Source of the DNA: Nitrospinaceae bacterium UBA7883
Lineage (GTDB): Bacteria; Nitrospinota_A; UBA7883
Assembly (NCBI GenBank): GCA_002500605.1
Contig: DLRR01000027.1
Span: 1-64,000, forward strand
Direction: 5' to 3'
Length of the DNA: 64,000 nucleotides
Part shown: piece by piece, positions 8,682-16,377 of the stretch
Layout of the letters: each line of letters begins with the position of its first letter
Position numbering within the stretch: position 1 is the stretch's first letter
Notes under the pieces: generated by a model
The model's database searches: none
Seen by the model: only the letters and a program-made list of their open reading frames with translations
Told to the model about the DNA's origin: nothing
Made by a program: the position numbers and the translations under genes

Positions 8682-10172
8682 CTACTCCTTCACCTGCATA
8701 CGGACCGCATGCCTTCCAAGCTTTACGTCACCAGAAACAATCACACCTTCCTTTACATCCGCCATAGTTACAATCGGAAATAACTTCAAAAAAAGTGCAT
8801 AGAGGAGCACAAAGTAAGCAAATGATCCAACAATAATAGAAAGCTCAGTTACAGATGGAACGTAGTCCGTCCACATGTAAGCACTATCTCGGTGAGATAG
8901 AATTGGCACAACGATAAGATAACGTTCGATAAACATCCCTACGTTAACTAGAAGAGTGATAAAAAACATAGCAACCATATTGGTCCTGATCTTACGCCAG
9001 CTCATCAAGAAGATGCTAAGTACTGATCCCCCAACCATGATCCAGAGAAAAGAGCCAAACCGTTCGGCTTGCCATTCCCAAATTCCCCATTCCTCTGGTT
9101 TTTGGGAATACCACACAACGTTAAATTCACAAAAATAGAAGTAGGTCCAAATTATAGCTATGACTATCAATAGTTTTGCAAGGCAGTCTATGTGAAGCGT
9201 TCTAATGACATCATCAAGTTTGAAAATCCAGCGAAGGGAAATCATCAAGGTGATAACGGCGGCAATCCCGGAATAGATGGCACCTACAACAAAGTAGGGG
9301 CCAAAAATAGTTGTGTGCCATCCTGGTGTCATAGTCATGGCAAAGTCCCACGAAACAATTGTGTGAACCGAAGGGGCTATACATAATATTGCAACGGCTA
9401 AGAACATTGAGGCTTTATTGTAAACCGACCACTCTCTGTGGCTTCCTCGCCACCCCAAGGACAGAAAACTCAAATAATGCCTGCGCCAATTGTTTTCTCT
9501 AATAGCTTTGTCGCGAGCCACAGCTAAGTCAGGTAGTAAACCGATAAAGAGGAATGTCATTGAGCCTGTAAGATAGATACCAATTGCCATCATGTCCCAC
9601 ATCAAAGGGGATTTGAAGTTTGGCCATAGTTCCCGTTGATTTGGAAGTGGAAACATATAGTAAACACGCCATAGTCTTCCAACGTGTACCAGCGGGAACA
9701 TACCAGCGACTAACAAAGAAAAAGCAGTCATGGCTTCTGCAGCACGTAAAATTGGTCTTCGCCAGTTTGCTTGTGAGAGCCGTAGAATTGAAGAAACAAT
9801 CGTTCCAGAGTGTGACATGCCCACCCAGAAAACGAACGTCGCTATGTAAGCTCCCCAAAAAAGTGGCTCATGCATATTAGTTTGACCCATACCAAGGAAA
9901 GTCTGCGCAACAAACCAAGCAAATCCATTTGCTATGACAATGCCAAGTGCGATAACAAAAACAAAGTATGCGCGAGATGTGGTAAACATCGGGGCCAGAG
10001 TATGTTCATTAAAGCTTTTTTCATCCCTATAGATGTCTGCATCGTCATAACTTGCTCTGGCAGCCTTAGATTTTGGATCTCGGAATGCTTCAAGTTCTGG
10101 GAGTAGGCTTATGTCGCCATGGCCACCAGCAGTAACTGCATCACTAGAGCGTTTTACATTATTAGAAGACAT
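8682..10172 (-). CDS. actC: Alternative complex III subunit ActC, NrfD-like quinol-binding membrane protein
   Basis: About 496 aa. Many hydrophobic segments (for example AYFVFVIALGIVIANGFAWF, FFITLLVNVGMFIERYLIVV) and motifs such as FWVGMSHSGTIVSSILR and HREWSVYNK mark the NrfD/PsrC family subunit that oxidises menaquinol or ubiquinol in ACIII. The open frame extends to a GTG at 10184, but AGGTGG, which contains that GTG, stands 8 bases before ATG 10172; I therefore take 10172 as the start. The gene overlaps the end of actB2 by 11 bases. The C-terminus is LGRHAVRMQVKE. Confidence 0.93.
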   Translation of the reverse strand: MSSNNVKRSSDAVTAGGHGDISLLPELEAFRDPKSKAARASYDDADIYRDEKSFNEHTLAPMFTTSRAYFVFVIALGIVIANGFAWFVAQTFLGMGQTNMHEPLFWGAYIATFVFWVGMSHSGTIVSSILRLSQANWRRPILRAAEAMTAFSLLVAGMFPLVHVGRLWRVYYMFPLPNQRELWPNFKSPLMWDMMAIGIYLTGSMTFLFIGLLPDLAVARDKAIRENNWRRHYLSFLSLGWRGSHREWSVYNKASMFLAVAILCIAPSVHTIVSWDFAMTMTPGWHTTIFGPYFVVGAIYSGIAAVITLMISLRWIFKLDDVIRTLHIDCLAKLLIVIAIIWTYFYFCEFNVVWYSQKPEEWGIWEWQAERFGSFLWIMVGGSVLSIFLMSWRKIRTNMVAMFFITLLVNVGMFIERYLIVVPILSHRDSAYMWTDYVPSVTELSIIVGSFAYFVLLYALFLKLFPIVTMADVKEGVIVSGDVKLGRHAVRMQVKE

Positions 10173-10887
10173 CGGCTGTTCCACCTTTTAGGTACTTTAC
10201 AGATGGGTGTGTTCCTTTTTCCTCGAAAAGGCTGATTGCCCTCCCGCTGTGAGCTAGTTTAGAAACTCTGCTGTGATGGTCATTAATATTTCCAAATTCA
10301 AGCGCTCCTGTGGGACATGTTTGTACGCAAGCAGGCTTGATGTCACCATCATGGACTTCTCTGCCTTCATCAGCTGCGTTATCCTTCCCTCGACGAATTC
10401 TCTGCATGCAAAAAGTGCATTTTTCCATAATACCTTTTTCACGTAGAGATACATCAGGGTTGAGCTGATTCTTTTCCTTGCCTTCAAAGTCCGGGTCGTA
10501 CCAATTGAAATATCGAACACTGTATGGACAGTTGTTTCCACAGAAACGTGTTCCGACGCAGCGATTGTATACTTGGACATTTAGCCCCTCGTTGTTTTGA
10601 TACGTTGCGTACACTGGACAAACTGATTCGCACGGTGCGGTGTCGCAGTGTTGGCACATCATGGGTAGAAACCTTACCTTAACATCTGGATAGGATCCTT
10701 CGATGTAACGTTCAATCCTAAGCCAGAGCATGTTTCTACCTTCTTGGGTTTGCTCAACGCCAAGAGATGGAATGTTGTTCTCTGCTTGGCAGGCAACAAC
10801 ACATGCACCACATCCATCACAGCGATCCAAGTCAACTGTCATGGCCCACTTATAATCGTTATGTTTTTTATAGTTGAAAGATTTCAC
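10162..10887 (-). CDS. Alternative complex III iron-sulfur subunit ActB2 (split from ActB)
   Basis: 241 aa ferredoxin-type protein with four cysteine groups: CDGCGACVVACQ, CQHCDTAPCESVCP, CVGTRFCGNNCPYS and CTFCMQ...CVQTCPTGALEFG. This pattern holds three [4Fe-4S] and one [3Fe-4S] cluster in NrfC/ActB C-terminal domains. In most described ACIII complexes it is the C-terminal third of a single ActB chain. Here it is a separate frame whose start lies inside the end of actB1 (20-base overlap), so the split is encoded and translation is probably coupled. It carries electrons from ActC toward the cytochromes. Confidence 0.92.
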   Translation of the reverse strand: MKSFNYKKHNDYKWAMTVDLDRCDGCGACVVACQAENNIPSLGVEQTQEGRNMLWLRIERYIEGSYPDVKVRFLPMMCQHCDTAPCESVCPVYATYQNNEGLNVQVYNRCVGTRFCGNNCPYSVRYFNWYDPDFEGKEKNQLNPDVSLREKGIMEKCTFCMQRIRRGKDNAADEGREVHDGDIKPACVQTCPTGALEFGNINDHHSRVSKLAHSGRAISLFEEKGTHPSVKYLKGGTADVF

Positions 10888-13102
10888 CTTTATACTCCCC
10901 TCTAGGATGGGCGTTTCTCATCATCATAACTGAACCTTTGTCCTTAGTTATGGATACTTTCTGGGATCGGAATGCAAGGGCACCGGAGGTCTTGTCTATT
11001 GTTATTCCAAGTAGGTTCATGGCATTAGATCCAACGTTGTTTGCCAGCTCTCCATACTTTGTATGCCCATATCCTACTGGAACAGCGATTACATCAGGTC
11101 TTAATCCAGCGAATGGGAAAACAGGGCCTGTGATACTTCCATATGGTGATGCAACCTTAACTATGTCTCCTTCAACAACGCCAATTGTTGAAGCCATGAC
11201 CGGGTTAACTTCAATCCAGAACTGCCACATTAAAGTTGTTACAGGATCTGGTGCCTCGTGCATCCATGCTTGATTGGCTCCATTCCCACGGCCCATATGA
11301 GCAGTTTTATAAGGATGTAGATAAAATTGGTAAGAGTCATCGCCATCAAAAGACGGGTCTTCGATTATTAAATTTTTGCTTACAGCTGATAGGCTAGCTG
11401 GTTTTGGTGTTTCTGCTTGGCCACCAATATTATAATTAGGCCACCATCCGCCTGATTGAAGCATATGGTTCCATGATTCTTTTGTATCTAGTGCAGTAGG
11501 CACATCCTTTAAGTATGCACGGTTTTTTTCGATTACTGTTCCTATAAAACTTTCAAGGTTTTTTGCTGGGACAGCGATTCCGGCTTTAGCTGCCGCTTCT
11601 AGTAGGACATCGCCAGCTTGTTTGGTGTTTAGGAAAGGAACTACTGTAGGTTGAACCAAATTAAGTATTGGAACTCCAGGCCTAAAGTTGGGAAGTTGTG
11701 CGGACCAGCTTTCAAGCCAATGATTATCAGGGAGAACCAAGTTACATTCCACAGTGGTCTCATCCATGAAACAGGAAAAAGATACCTTAAAAGGAACATT
11801 TGCCAAAGCTTCTTTGAATTTAAGTGATTTTGGGGTGTCAAAAACTGGATTTGTATGGGAAATAATTCCTACCTTATACTCGTTACCAACCATTCCATCT
11901 GTAAGAATTTTAAGTCGTCTAAAAGATTGCTTTTCAGGGGCAAGGCCAAAATTTGCTTGTAGCGCAGCCTTGAGAGTCGGATTTGATTGTAGAGTCTTTG
12001 CTTGGCTTAGTTTGGTCTTTTCTCTTCCGATTTCAGCTGAAAGCATGTTGACAAACTCTATGGCCTCGGTACTTGAAGTTCCGTTTGTGAACCCCACTAC
12101 ACCATCCCCAGCAACCATTAGTGCAGGGGCTTCGTCTACGAAAGGGGCAGCCATACGTCTGATGTAATCGGCCTTGACTTCGATTTTTTTGTATGTTTTT
12201 TCCGGGGTAAAGCTATTTAATGCCTGTCTCCATCCCATTAGAGTATCCCTGCCTACACTAGGTGCTAGTTCTCTTTGAATCACAGTATCAACAACTACTT
12301 GCGCTATCGACAAGGCAAGTAGTCCAAGTTGACCTGGTGGAACCGGCAACCATTTGTCAGCAGATGCTGCAGTGGGTGATAGACGGCTACCACAGTAAAC
12401 GAACCGTCCACGTTTTGATGGCCGTCCCCGCCTGCTTTGGCCAAAAGTATAGGCTTGGTAAACAGGACTTACACCAGATTCATTCATATCAGCGCCCAAT
12501 AAGATGGTGAAGTCAGCGTTAGACATGTCGGCCAGCTGAATTTTTGGGAAATCAAAAAGTGATGAACCACCAGCAATCAGCGACTCATGTCCAAAATCGT
12601 GGTTTGAAGCTATAAAATTCCCACCTTTTTCGCCAAAAATAGAGTCAACAACTCCGGCAAGGGCATCGTTTGCCCCGTTGTTAAGGAAGAATGTTTTACC
12701 GTTAGCAATTTTTAGTTTCTCAACTAACATTCCAATTGCATCGTTCCATGAAATTTTTTCAAACTTTCCATTTTTGTTCACCATTGGATCCGTGAGTCGT
12801 TCTGAATGGTAGACTCGTTGGACTGCGGCCTGGGCTTTTACACAAGCTCTCCCATTGCTTATTGGATGGACCGAATTGCCTTCAATTTTTTTAGCTCGCC
12901 CGTTAACTGTGCGTACCACCACACCACACCCAGCTTCGCATTCTCTGCATGTAGTAGCGTAGTGATAACCATCTACAGGGTTAGCTCCATCTTCAGGCGG
13001 TATCACAAAAGGGATTACTTTTTGAGTTGCTTGGCCGCATGCTCCCATTACCCCAGAGGAAGCAGCAAGAGCTCCAAATTTTAAGAATGAACGCCTATCC
13101 AT
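10868..13102 (-). CDS. Alternative complex III subunit ActB1, molybdopterin-oxidoreductase-like
   Basis: 744 aa. It begins with a twin-arginine signal (DRRSFLKFGALAASSGVMGAC), indicating folded export to the periplasmic face; the AC could also serve as a lipobox. The body resembles molybdopterin oxidoreductases (CRECEAGCGVVVRTVNGRAKKIEGN; CVKAQAAVQRVYHSERLTDPM; SNADFTILLGADMNESG), the fold known in ACIII ActB1 to have lost the cofactor role. A C-terminal dinucleotide-binding-type domain (WIEVNPVMASTIGVVEGDIV) is kept. The gene starts 18 bases after actA and overlaps actB2. It is the scaffold of the complex rather than a known catalyst. Confidence 0.93.
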   Translation of the reverse strand: MDRRSFLKFGALAASSGVMGACGQATQKVIPFVIPPEDGANPVDGYHYATTCRECEAGCGVVVRTVNGRAKKIEGNSVHPISNGRACVKAQAAVQRVYHSERLTDPMVNKNGKFEKISWNDAIGMLVEKLKIANGKTFFLNNGANDALAGVVDSIFGEKGGNFIASNHDFGHESLIAGGSSLFDFPKIQLADMSNADFTILLGADMNESGVSPVYQAYTFGQSRRGRPSKRGRFVYCGSRLSPTAASADKWLPVPPGQLGLLALSIAQVVVDTVIQRELAPSVGRDTLMGWRQALNSFTPEKTYKKIEVKADYIRRMAAPFVDEAPALMVAGDGVVGFTNGTSSTEAIEFVNMLSAEIGREKTKLSQAKTLQSNPTLKAALQANFGLAPEKQSFRRLKILTDGMVGNEYKVGIISHTNPVFDTPKSLKFKEALANVPFKVSFSCFMDETTVECNLVLPDNHWLESWSAQLPNFRPGVPILNLVQPTVVPFLNTKQAGDVLLEAAAKAGIAVPAKNLESFIGTVIEKNRAYLKDVPTALDTKESWNHMLQSGGWWPNYNIGGQAETPKPASLSAVSKNLIIEDPSFDGDDSYQFYLHPYKTAHMGRGNGANQAWMHEAPDPVTTLMWQFWIEVNPVMASTIGVVEGDIVKVASPYGSITGPVFPFAGLRPDVIAVPVGYGHTKYGELANNVGSNAMNLLGITIDKTSGALAFRSQKVSITKDKGSVMMMRNAHPRGEYKGEIFQL

Positions 13103-13120
13103 AGATTCTTTACTCCAACT

Positions 13121-13660
13121 CTAGGTGTGGCATGTCCAACAATCTGTTGGAGCTTCGTTTTCCTGGTGGCAATCTAGACAGAAACCCATTTGGAAATCGT
13201 TGGTTCTTGAGACAACATCCATCTTTTCTATTGGGCCGTGGCAAGTTTGGCATGACACGTCTTTGGCTATATGCTTCTTATGTGAAAACCAGACATGATC
13301 AGGAAGATCGAAGACCTTGACCCATTCGATCGGTTTATTGTTTTCATAATGGGCAATTACTTTTTTGATTTCTGGTGCTTCTTGTTTAACGCTTTCATGG
13401 CAGTTCATGCAACGAGCAGCCCCTGGCACACCAGACATTTCACTTCGCCTTGCAAAAGTATGGCAATACTGGCAAGGGATTTTATTATCGTCCGCGTGAA
13501 CCTTGTGAGAGTAGTTGATTGGTTGGGTTGGCTGGTGAGCAACCAGATAAAATGGCCCTTCATAAAAGATGTAGAAAAGAACCAAGAAAGTTGCTATTGC
13601 AGTTCCAATAAACCCTAAAACTACCTTAGCTGTTGTCGATAGGGATCCAAATTTTACCAT
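13121..13660 (-). CDS. actA: Alternative complex III subunit ActA, pentaheme cytochrome c
   Basis: 179 aa. One N-terminal membrane anchor (VVLGFIGTAIATFLVLFYIFY, about residues 13-33) is followed by a periplasmic domain with five heme motifs: CQYCH, CMNCH, CQTCH, CLDCH and CWTCH. The first heme region (INYSHKVHADDNKIPCQYCHTFARRS) and HVWFSHKKHIAKDVSCQTCHG fit ActA of alternative complex III. It should pass electrons from ActB2 to ActE or a soluble carrier. It is the first gene of the operon; about 217 bases of untranslated leader separate it from the strong promoter at 13883-13910. Confidence 0.93.
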   Translation of the reverse strand: MVKFGSLSTTAKVVLGFIGTAIATFLVLFYIFYEGPFYLVAHQPTQPINYSHKVHADDNKIPCQYCHTFARRSEMSGVPGAARCMNCHESVKQEAPEIKKVIAHYENNKPIEWVKVFDLPDHVWFSHKKHIAKDVSCQTCHGPIEKMDVVSRTNDFQMGFCLDCHQENEAPTDCWTCHT

Positions 13661-13683
13661 GAACCCCCGGCTTCTTTTATCTC

Positions 13684-13705
13684 TTGTTCAAACATATTTG
13701 AACAA
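13684..13705. promoter_or_regulatory. Perfect 9-bp inverted repeat upstream of actA
   Basis: The arms TTGTTCAAA and TTTGAACAA are exact complements separated by four bases (CATA on the plus strand). The element ends 23 bases before the ATG of actA. It is not followed by a T run in the direction of transcription, so it does not look like a terminator. It could be an operator for a dimeric regulator or an mRNA hairpin near the ribosome-binding region. The symmetry is seen; the role is inferred. Confidence 0.5.
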
Positions 13706-13744
13706 TACGTCAACAAATAACCAGACATTTTCCTTTTTCCAATA

Positions 13745-13877
13745 AGGTCTGTCTGAGAAAGCAAACCAATTTGATTTGCATTCCCAGGCAGTAGAACCCA
13801 GAACCTTTCGTGAGGTGGATTCAGAATCTTGTGACCACCCTCCGTGACGACAGGCTCTCGCTCTCAGATAAAACACC
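13745..13877 (-). ncRNA. Structured RNA ahead of the ACIII operon; 6S-like small RNA or 5' leader
   Basis: On the minus strand, bases TCTGAGA (13868-13862) and TCTCAGA (13758-13752) form a closing stem. Within it GAGCC..TCGT pairs with ACGA..GGTTC, topped by a GGTGG/CCACC hairpin, and GCAAATC pairs with GGTTTGC. An alternative fold extends the closing stem through GAGCC and GGTTT. The segment GGTTCTGGGTTCTACTGCC resembles the 3' side of the central bubble of proteobacterial 6S RNA as I remember it (GGTTCAAGGGTTACAGCC in E. coli). A near-consensus promoter lies just upstream. The span is shorter than typical 6S RNA, so a cis-acting actA leader is equally possible. The end points are approximate. 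Confidence 0.42.
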
Positions 13878-13882
13878 AAGGA

Positions 13883-13910
13883 ATTATACATATAGGCTTC
13901 ATAAAATCAA
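13883..13910 (-). promoter_or_regulatory. Sigma-70-type promoter for the structured RNA / act operon
   Basis: Minus strand: -35 TTGATT at 13910-13905 and a perfect -10 TATAAT at 13888-13883, separated by 16 bases. The predicted start is near 13877, where the structured RNA begins. This is the best promoter match I noticed in the window. It lies between the end of the DUF2156 gene (13980) and actA, so it can drive the RNA alone or the whole ACIII operon. Confidence 0.65.
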
Positions 13911-13979
13911 GAAAAGAAATTGAGGTAATGATACAAACCTGACCAAGACAAGGCCAACGCTTACTCTTTGCTTCTGTAT

Positions 13980-14972
13980 TTATAAAACTTTAACCAGTTT
14001 TCCCATGTGAAATAATGGCAAGGCAGGTAGGCGTGATTTTGTAGCCATATAAACTTTTTTCTTAACAGCCCTGTAGCGCTCTTTGTGGAATGCTAGAGTT
14101 TTAAACCCATAAAACCAATTAGTTATAGCTGAGTTGTAGAACCATCGGAACATTGTCATAGTATGCCAGCTATAACGAAACTGTGAAATTTTATCATCTT
14201 CAATGTTATATGCAGGCATTAAGCCTAGGTATAGATTTTTCACGCCCTCTTCACGGAATTTGTCCATAGCATTTTTTAGGATCCATGCCAGTGTGCCTTT
14301 TGGCGATTCTGGTCTTCTTCGTAGTATTGATGGGCAGTAACCGATGAGTCTTCCATTGTGCCATACTGGATCAAAGTATACAAAAGCAGACACTTTGCCG
14401 TTCTCCATCCCGTAAAACTTACGGACATTAAAGAAATCATCATAGTGGGGCTTTCGCGTAACGAACTGAAATTCTCGTGGGCTTTTTTTTAATTCGGATA
14501 ACCACGAGCAAGTAATTTGTTGAGCCTGATTGTATAACCATTTGTCGCTATAGGCTTCCAAAACCTCTACCCTAGCTCTTTTTGCATTATTATGTAAATG
14601 GCGTATATCCTCTTTACTTCTCCCATCAAAGCTAAACGACCTAAGGTCTATAATTACTTCCTCACCGATCTCGTTTATATAATAACCTAGTCGTTCAAGC
14701 GTCGAGGCTGAGGAGTCCGTTATATGAAAAAAGAGAATGGAACTGTGGGTGTTGTTAAATCTATTGATTACCCTGCTCATTTCTATTGGGGAACAGATTG
14801 GGTCAGTTAGGGCAAAACGATATGGGCCATGGTCTCTAAAGGCAATGAATCCGCGTGGAAAATCATCGAAGTAGCTAATTTCACCTTGCATTGTGTGAAA
14901 AGAAAGAGAGTTTTGGCCGTATTGTCGTAGCAACTCCCACCGCAGTTTCATGTCATTGGATAAGTCATCCAT
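13980..14972 (-). CDS. DUF2156 / phosphatidylglycerol lysyltransferase-domain protein
   Basis: 330 aa, soluble; it lacks the membrane helices of full MprF. The GNAT-like fold typical of DUF2156 is suggested by FPRGFIAFRDHGPYRFALTDPIC, HNNAKRARVEVLEAY, NGKVSAFVYFDPVWHNGRLIGYCPS and FREEGVKNLYLGLMPAYNIEDD. Family members transfer acyl or aminoacyl groups to lipids or proteins, but most stand-alone members are uncharacterised. Its frame starts 15 bases after a small hypothetical gene on the same strand. It lies upstream of the ACIII promoter, so no link to respiration is implied. Confidence 0.7.
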   Translation of the reverse strand: MDDLSNDMKLRWELLRQYGQNSLSFHTMQGEISYFDDFPRGFIAFRDHGPYRFALTDPICSPIEMSRVINRFNNTHSSILFFHITDSSASTLERLGYYINEIGEEVIIDLRSFSFDGRSKEDIRHLHNNAKRARVEVLEAYSDKWLYNQAQQITCSWLSELKKSPREFQFVTRKPHYDDFFNVRKFYGMENGKVSAFVYFDPVWHNGRLIGYCPSILRRRPESPKGTLAWILKNAMDKFREEGVKNLYLGLMPAYNIEDDKISQFRYSWHTMTMFRWFYNSAITNWFYGFKTLAFHKERYRAVKKKVYMATKSRLPALPLFHMGKLVKVL

Positions 14973-14987
14973 GGTGTTATGCAGTAA

Positions 14988-15329
14988 CTATTTAAAGTCT
15001 ACCGATTCCCTTTTTGGCCGTTCCGGATCTGCGGAGTCGACCTCGTATTTTTTTGCTTCGATTACAAAGCTCTCAACCCATTTGTTGATTGCATGGGAAA
15101 TACGATGACGTAAATATTGCTTGTCCATAGGCTTTACCAGCGCACGGAAAAACTCACCAAGAGGAACTATTACCATGGATGTTTTTCGATCCTTTTGCCT
15201 ACCAGAAACACATCTAGACTTTTCATCAGAAATACGATCAATCTTTTCTATTGTTAGAGATTGAACACTTTCTTCCTCAGGGTTTTTTTTCGCTGAATCC
15301 ATCTTTTCCAATCTCTTCGGATCAATCAC
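14988..15329 (-). CDS. Hypothetical charged protein
   Basis: 113 aa, not recognised. The first half is very polar (MDSAKKNPEEESVQSL...KSRCVSGRQKDRKT). The second half (VIVPLGEFFRALVKPMDKQYLRHRISHAINKWVESFVIEAKKY) could form amphipathic helices. No signal peptide or membrane segment is seen. Support for being a gene is its position 15 bases ahead of the DUF2156 gene on the same strand and the lack of any better use of this DNA. The N-terminal start could also be the internal Met at residue 10. Confidence 0.45.
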   Translation of the reverse strand: MIDPKRLEKMDSAKKNPEEESVQSLTIEKIDRISDEKSRCVSGRQKDRKTSMVIVPLGEFFRALVKPMDKQYLRHRISHAINKWVESFVIEAKKYEVDSADPERPKRESVDFK

Positions 15330-15362
15330 GGTGATTTGATTATAAACTTACCAGCTGACTAA

Positions 15363-15400
15363 AACTCGACCCCACGTAGTAACAGTGGTGTGCTCGAGTT
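15363..15400 (-). terminator. Candidate terminator hairpin after pabC
   Basis: AACTCGA and TCGAGTT are exact complements, with an inner CCAC/GTGG pairing. On the minus strand the 3' arm runs into TTTT. It lies about 120 bases past the pabC stop and before the next minus-strand gene. The T run is short and partly inside the stem, so this could be a weak terminator or only a hairpin. Confidence 0.35.
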
Positions 15401-15521
15401 ACTTTGCAATTGCTAAGATGCCTCAGAGCAATCGGTTTTTTGCATCAGGATCTCTATCATATCAAAGACTGAAGCCAATTTAAAATAAAAGCCAACTGCT
15501 AAACAGGTTGAGCATTGTTCA

Positions 15522-16373
15522 TTAAGCCAACGAGGTCTCTATCGTGTGTCTGTAAAGGGTTTGCAACTTTGTCGTAATGTTATTAGAGCCACTACAATCA
15601 AATATTCCATTGATTTTTCTAACTGGAACAAGTTCGAGCAATGAGTTTGTTACAAAGATTTCTTCAGCCTCTTTTAGAGTTTCAAGGTTGAAGCACCCCT
15701 CTAAAACTTCCATACAATTATTGTTGCTCAGATCTATAGCTATTTTTCGTGTTACACCAGGTAAAATAGCACAGGATGAATCAGGTGTTTCTAGGCGGCC
15801 ATTTCTAACCCAGAAGATGTTTACCGCAGCACCAGACGATATATAACCTTCCGTTGTTAAAGAAAGAGCTTCATCACAGTTGAACCTTTGCGCCTGATTT
15901 AGTGCCATAATCTTATCCAGCGAACTAATTGTCTTTAGGTTATGCACCGGTGAACTCGGATGTTTTCGTAAAGGCACTGGTTTTAGCGTAAATCCATGGA
16001 CCCTCTTTTCCTTACCCATTACCTTATAGGGTCTAACCGTTAGAGTCCAAGCTGGATTAACACTATTTATAAAACTATACCCAAAGGTACTTTTCCCGCG
16101 GGTGACGGTAAGGCGTGCTACTCCTCGGTGTATTCCATTACTTTTGGCGAGCAAGTCGACGGATGATTCAAGGTCTTTTTTTTCAATTGGCAACTGGAGT
16201 GATATTTTTTTGGCGCTAAGCTTTAGACGATCAAAGTGCTCAGCCAATAGGAATGGCTTCCCTTTATAAAGTGGAATGGTTTCAAATAGACCATCGCCTA
16301 GCGTAAACCCTCGGTCATCGATCGAGATTAGCCCAGACTTTACTGTTTTCCCGTTTATTATTACTTTTTCCAC
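15522..16373 (-). CDS. pabC: Aminodeoxychorismate lyase (class IV aminotransferase fold)
   Basis: 283 aa. Converts 4-amino-4-deoxychorismate to p-aminobenzoate and pyruvate with PLP. The family features are DDRGFTLGDGLFETI near the N-terminus, the PLP-lysine region HNLKTISSLDKIMALNQAQ (about residues 145-163), and TTEGYISSGAAVNIFWVRNG and CAILPGVTRKIAI. Branched-chain and D-amino acid transaminases share this fold; the four-base gap behind pabB decides for PabC. pABA feeds folate, and in this organism probably also H4MPT, whose synthesis genes start 51 bp beyond pabB on the other strand. Confidence 0.88.
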   Translation of the reverse strand: MEKVIINGKTVKSGLISIDDRGFTLGDGLFETIPLYKGKPFLLAEHFDRLKLSAKKISLQLPIEKKDLESSVDLLAKSNGIHRGVARLTVTRGKSTFGYSFINSVNPAWTLTVRPYKVMGKEKRVHGFTLKPVPLRKHPSSPVHNLKTISSLDKIMALNQAQRFNCDEALSLTTEGYISSGAAVNIFWVRNGRLETPDSSCAILPGVTRKIAIDLSNNNCMEVLEGCFNLETLKEAEEIFVTNSLLELVPVRKINGIFDCSGSNNITTKLQTLYRHTIETSLA

Positions 16374-16377
16374 CCCT

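Noticed and set aside
13860..13870. TPP riboswitch suggested by CTGAGA
   Set aside because: The other conserved parts of the THI box (for example the ACCTGATCTGG region) are absent, and the downstream genes are not thiamine-related.
13688..13891. 67-codon open frame on the minus strand upstream of actA
   Set aside because: It spans the structured RNA, begins only 8 bases before the -10 box peak region, has a sequence without family resemblance, and ends close to actA; the RNA and promoter explain the DNA better.
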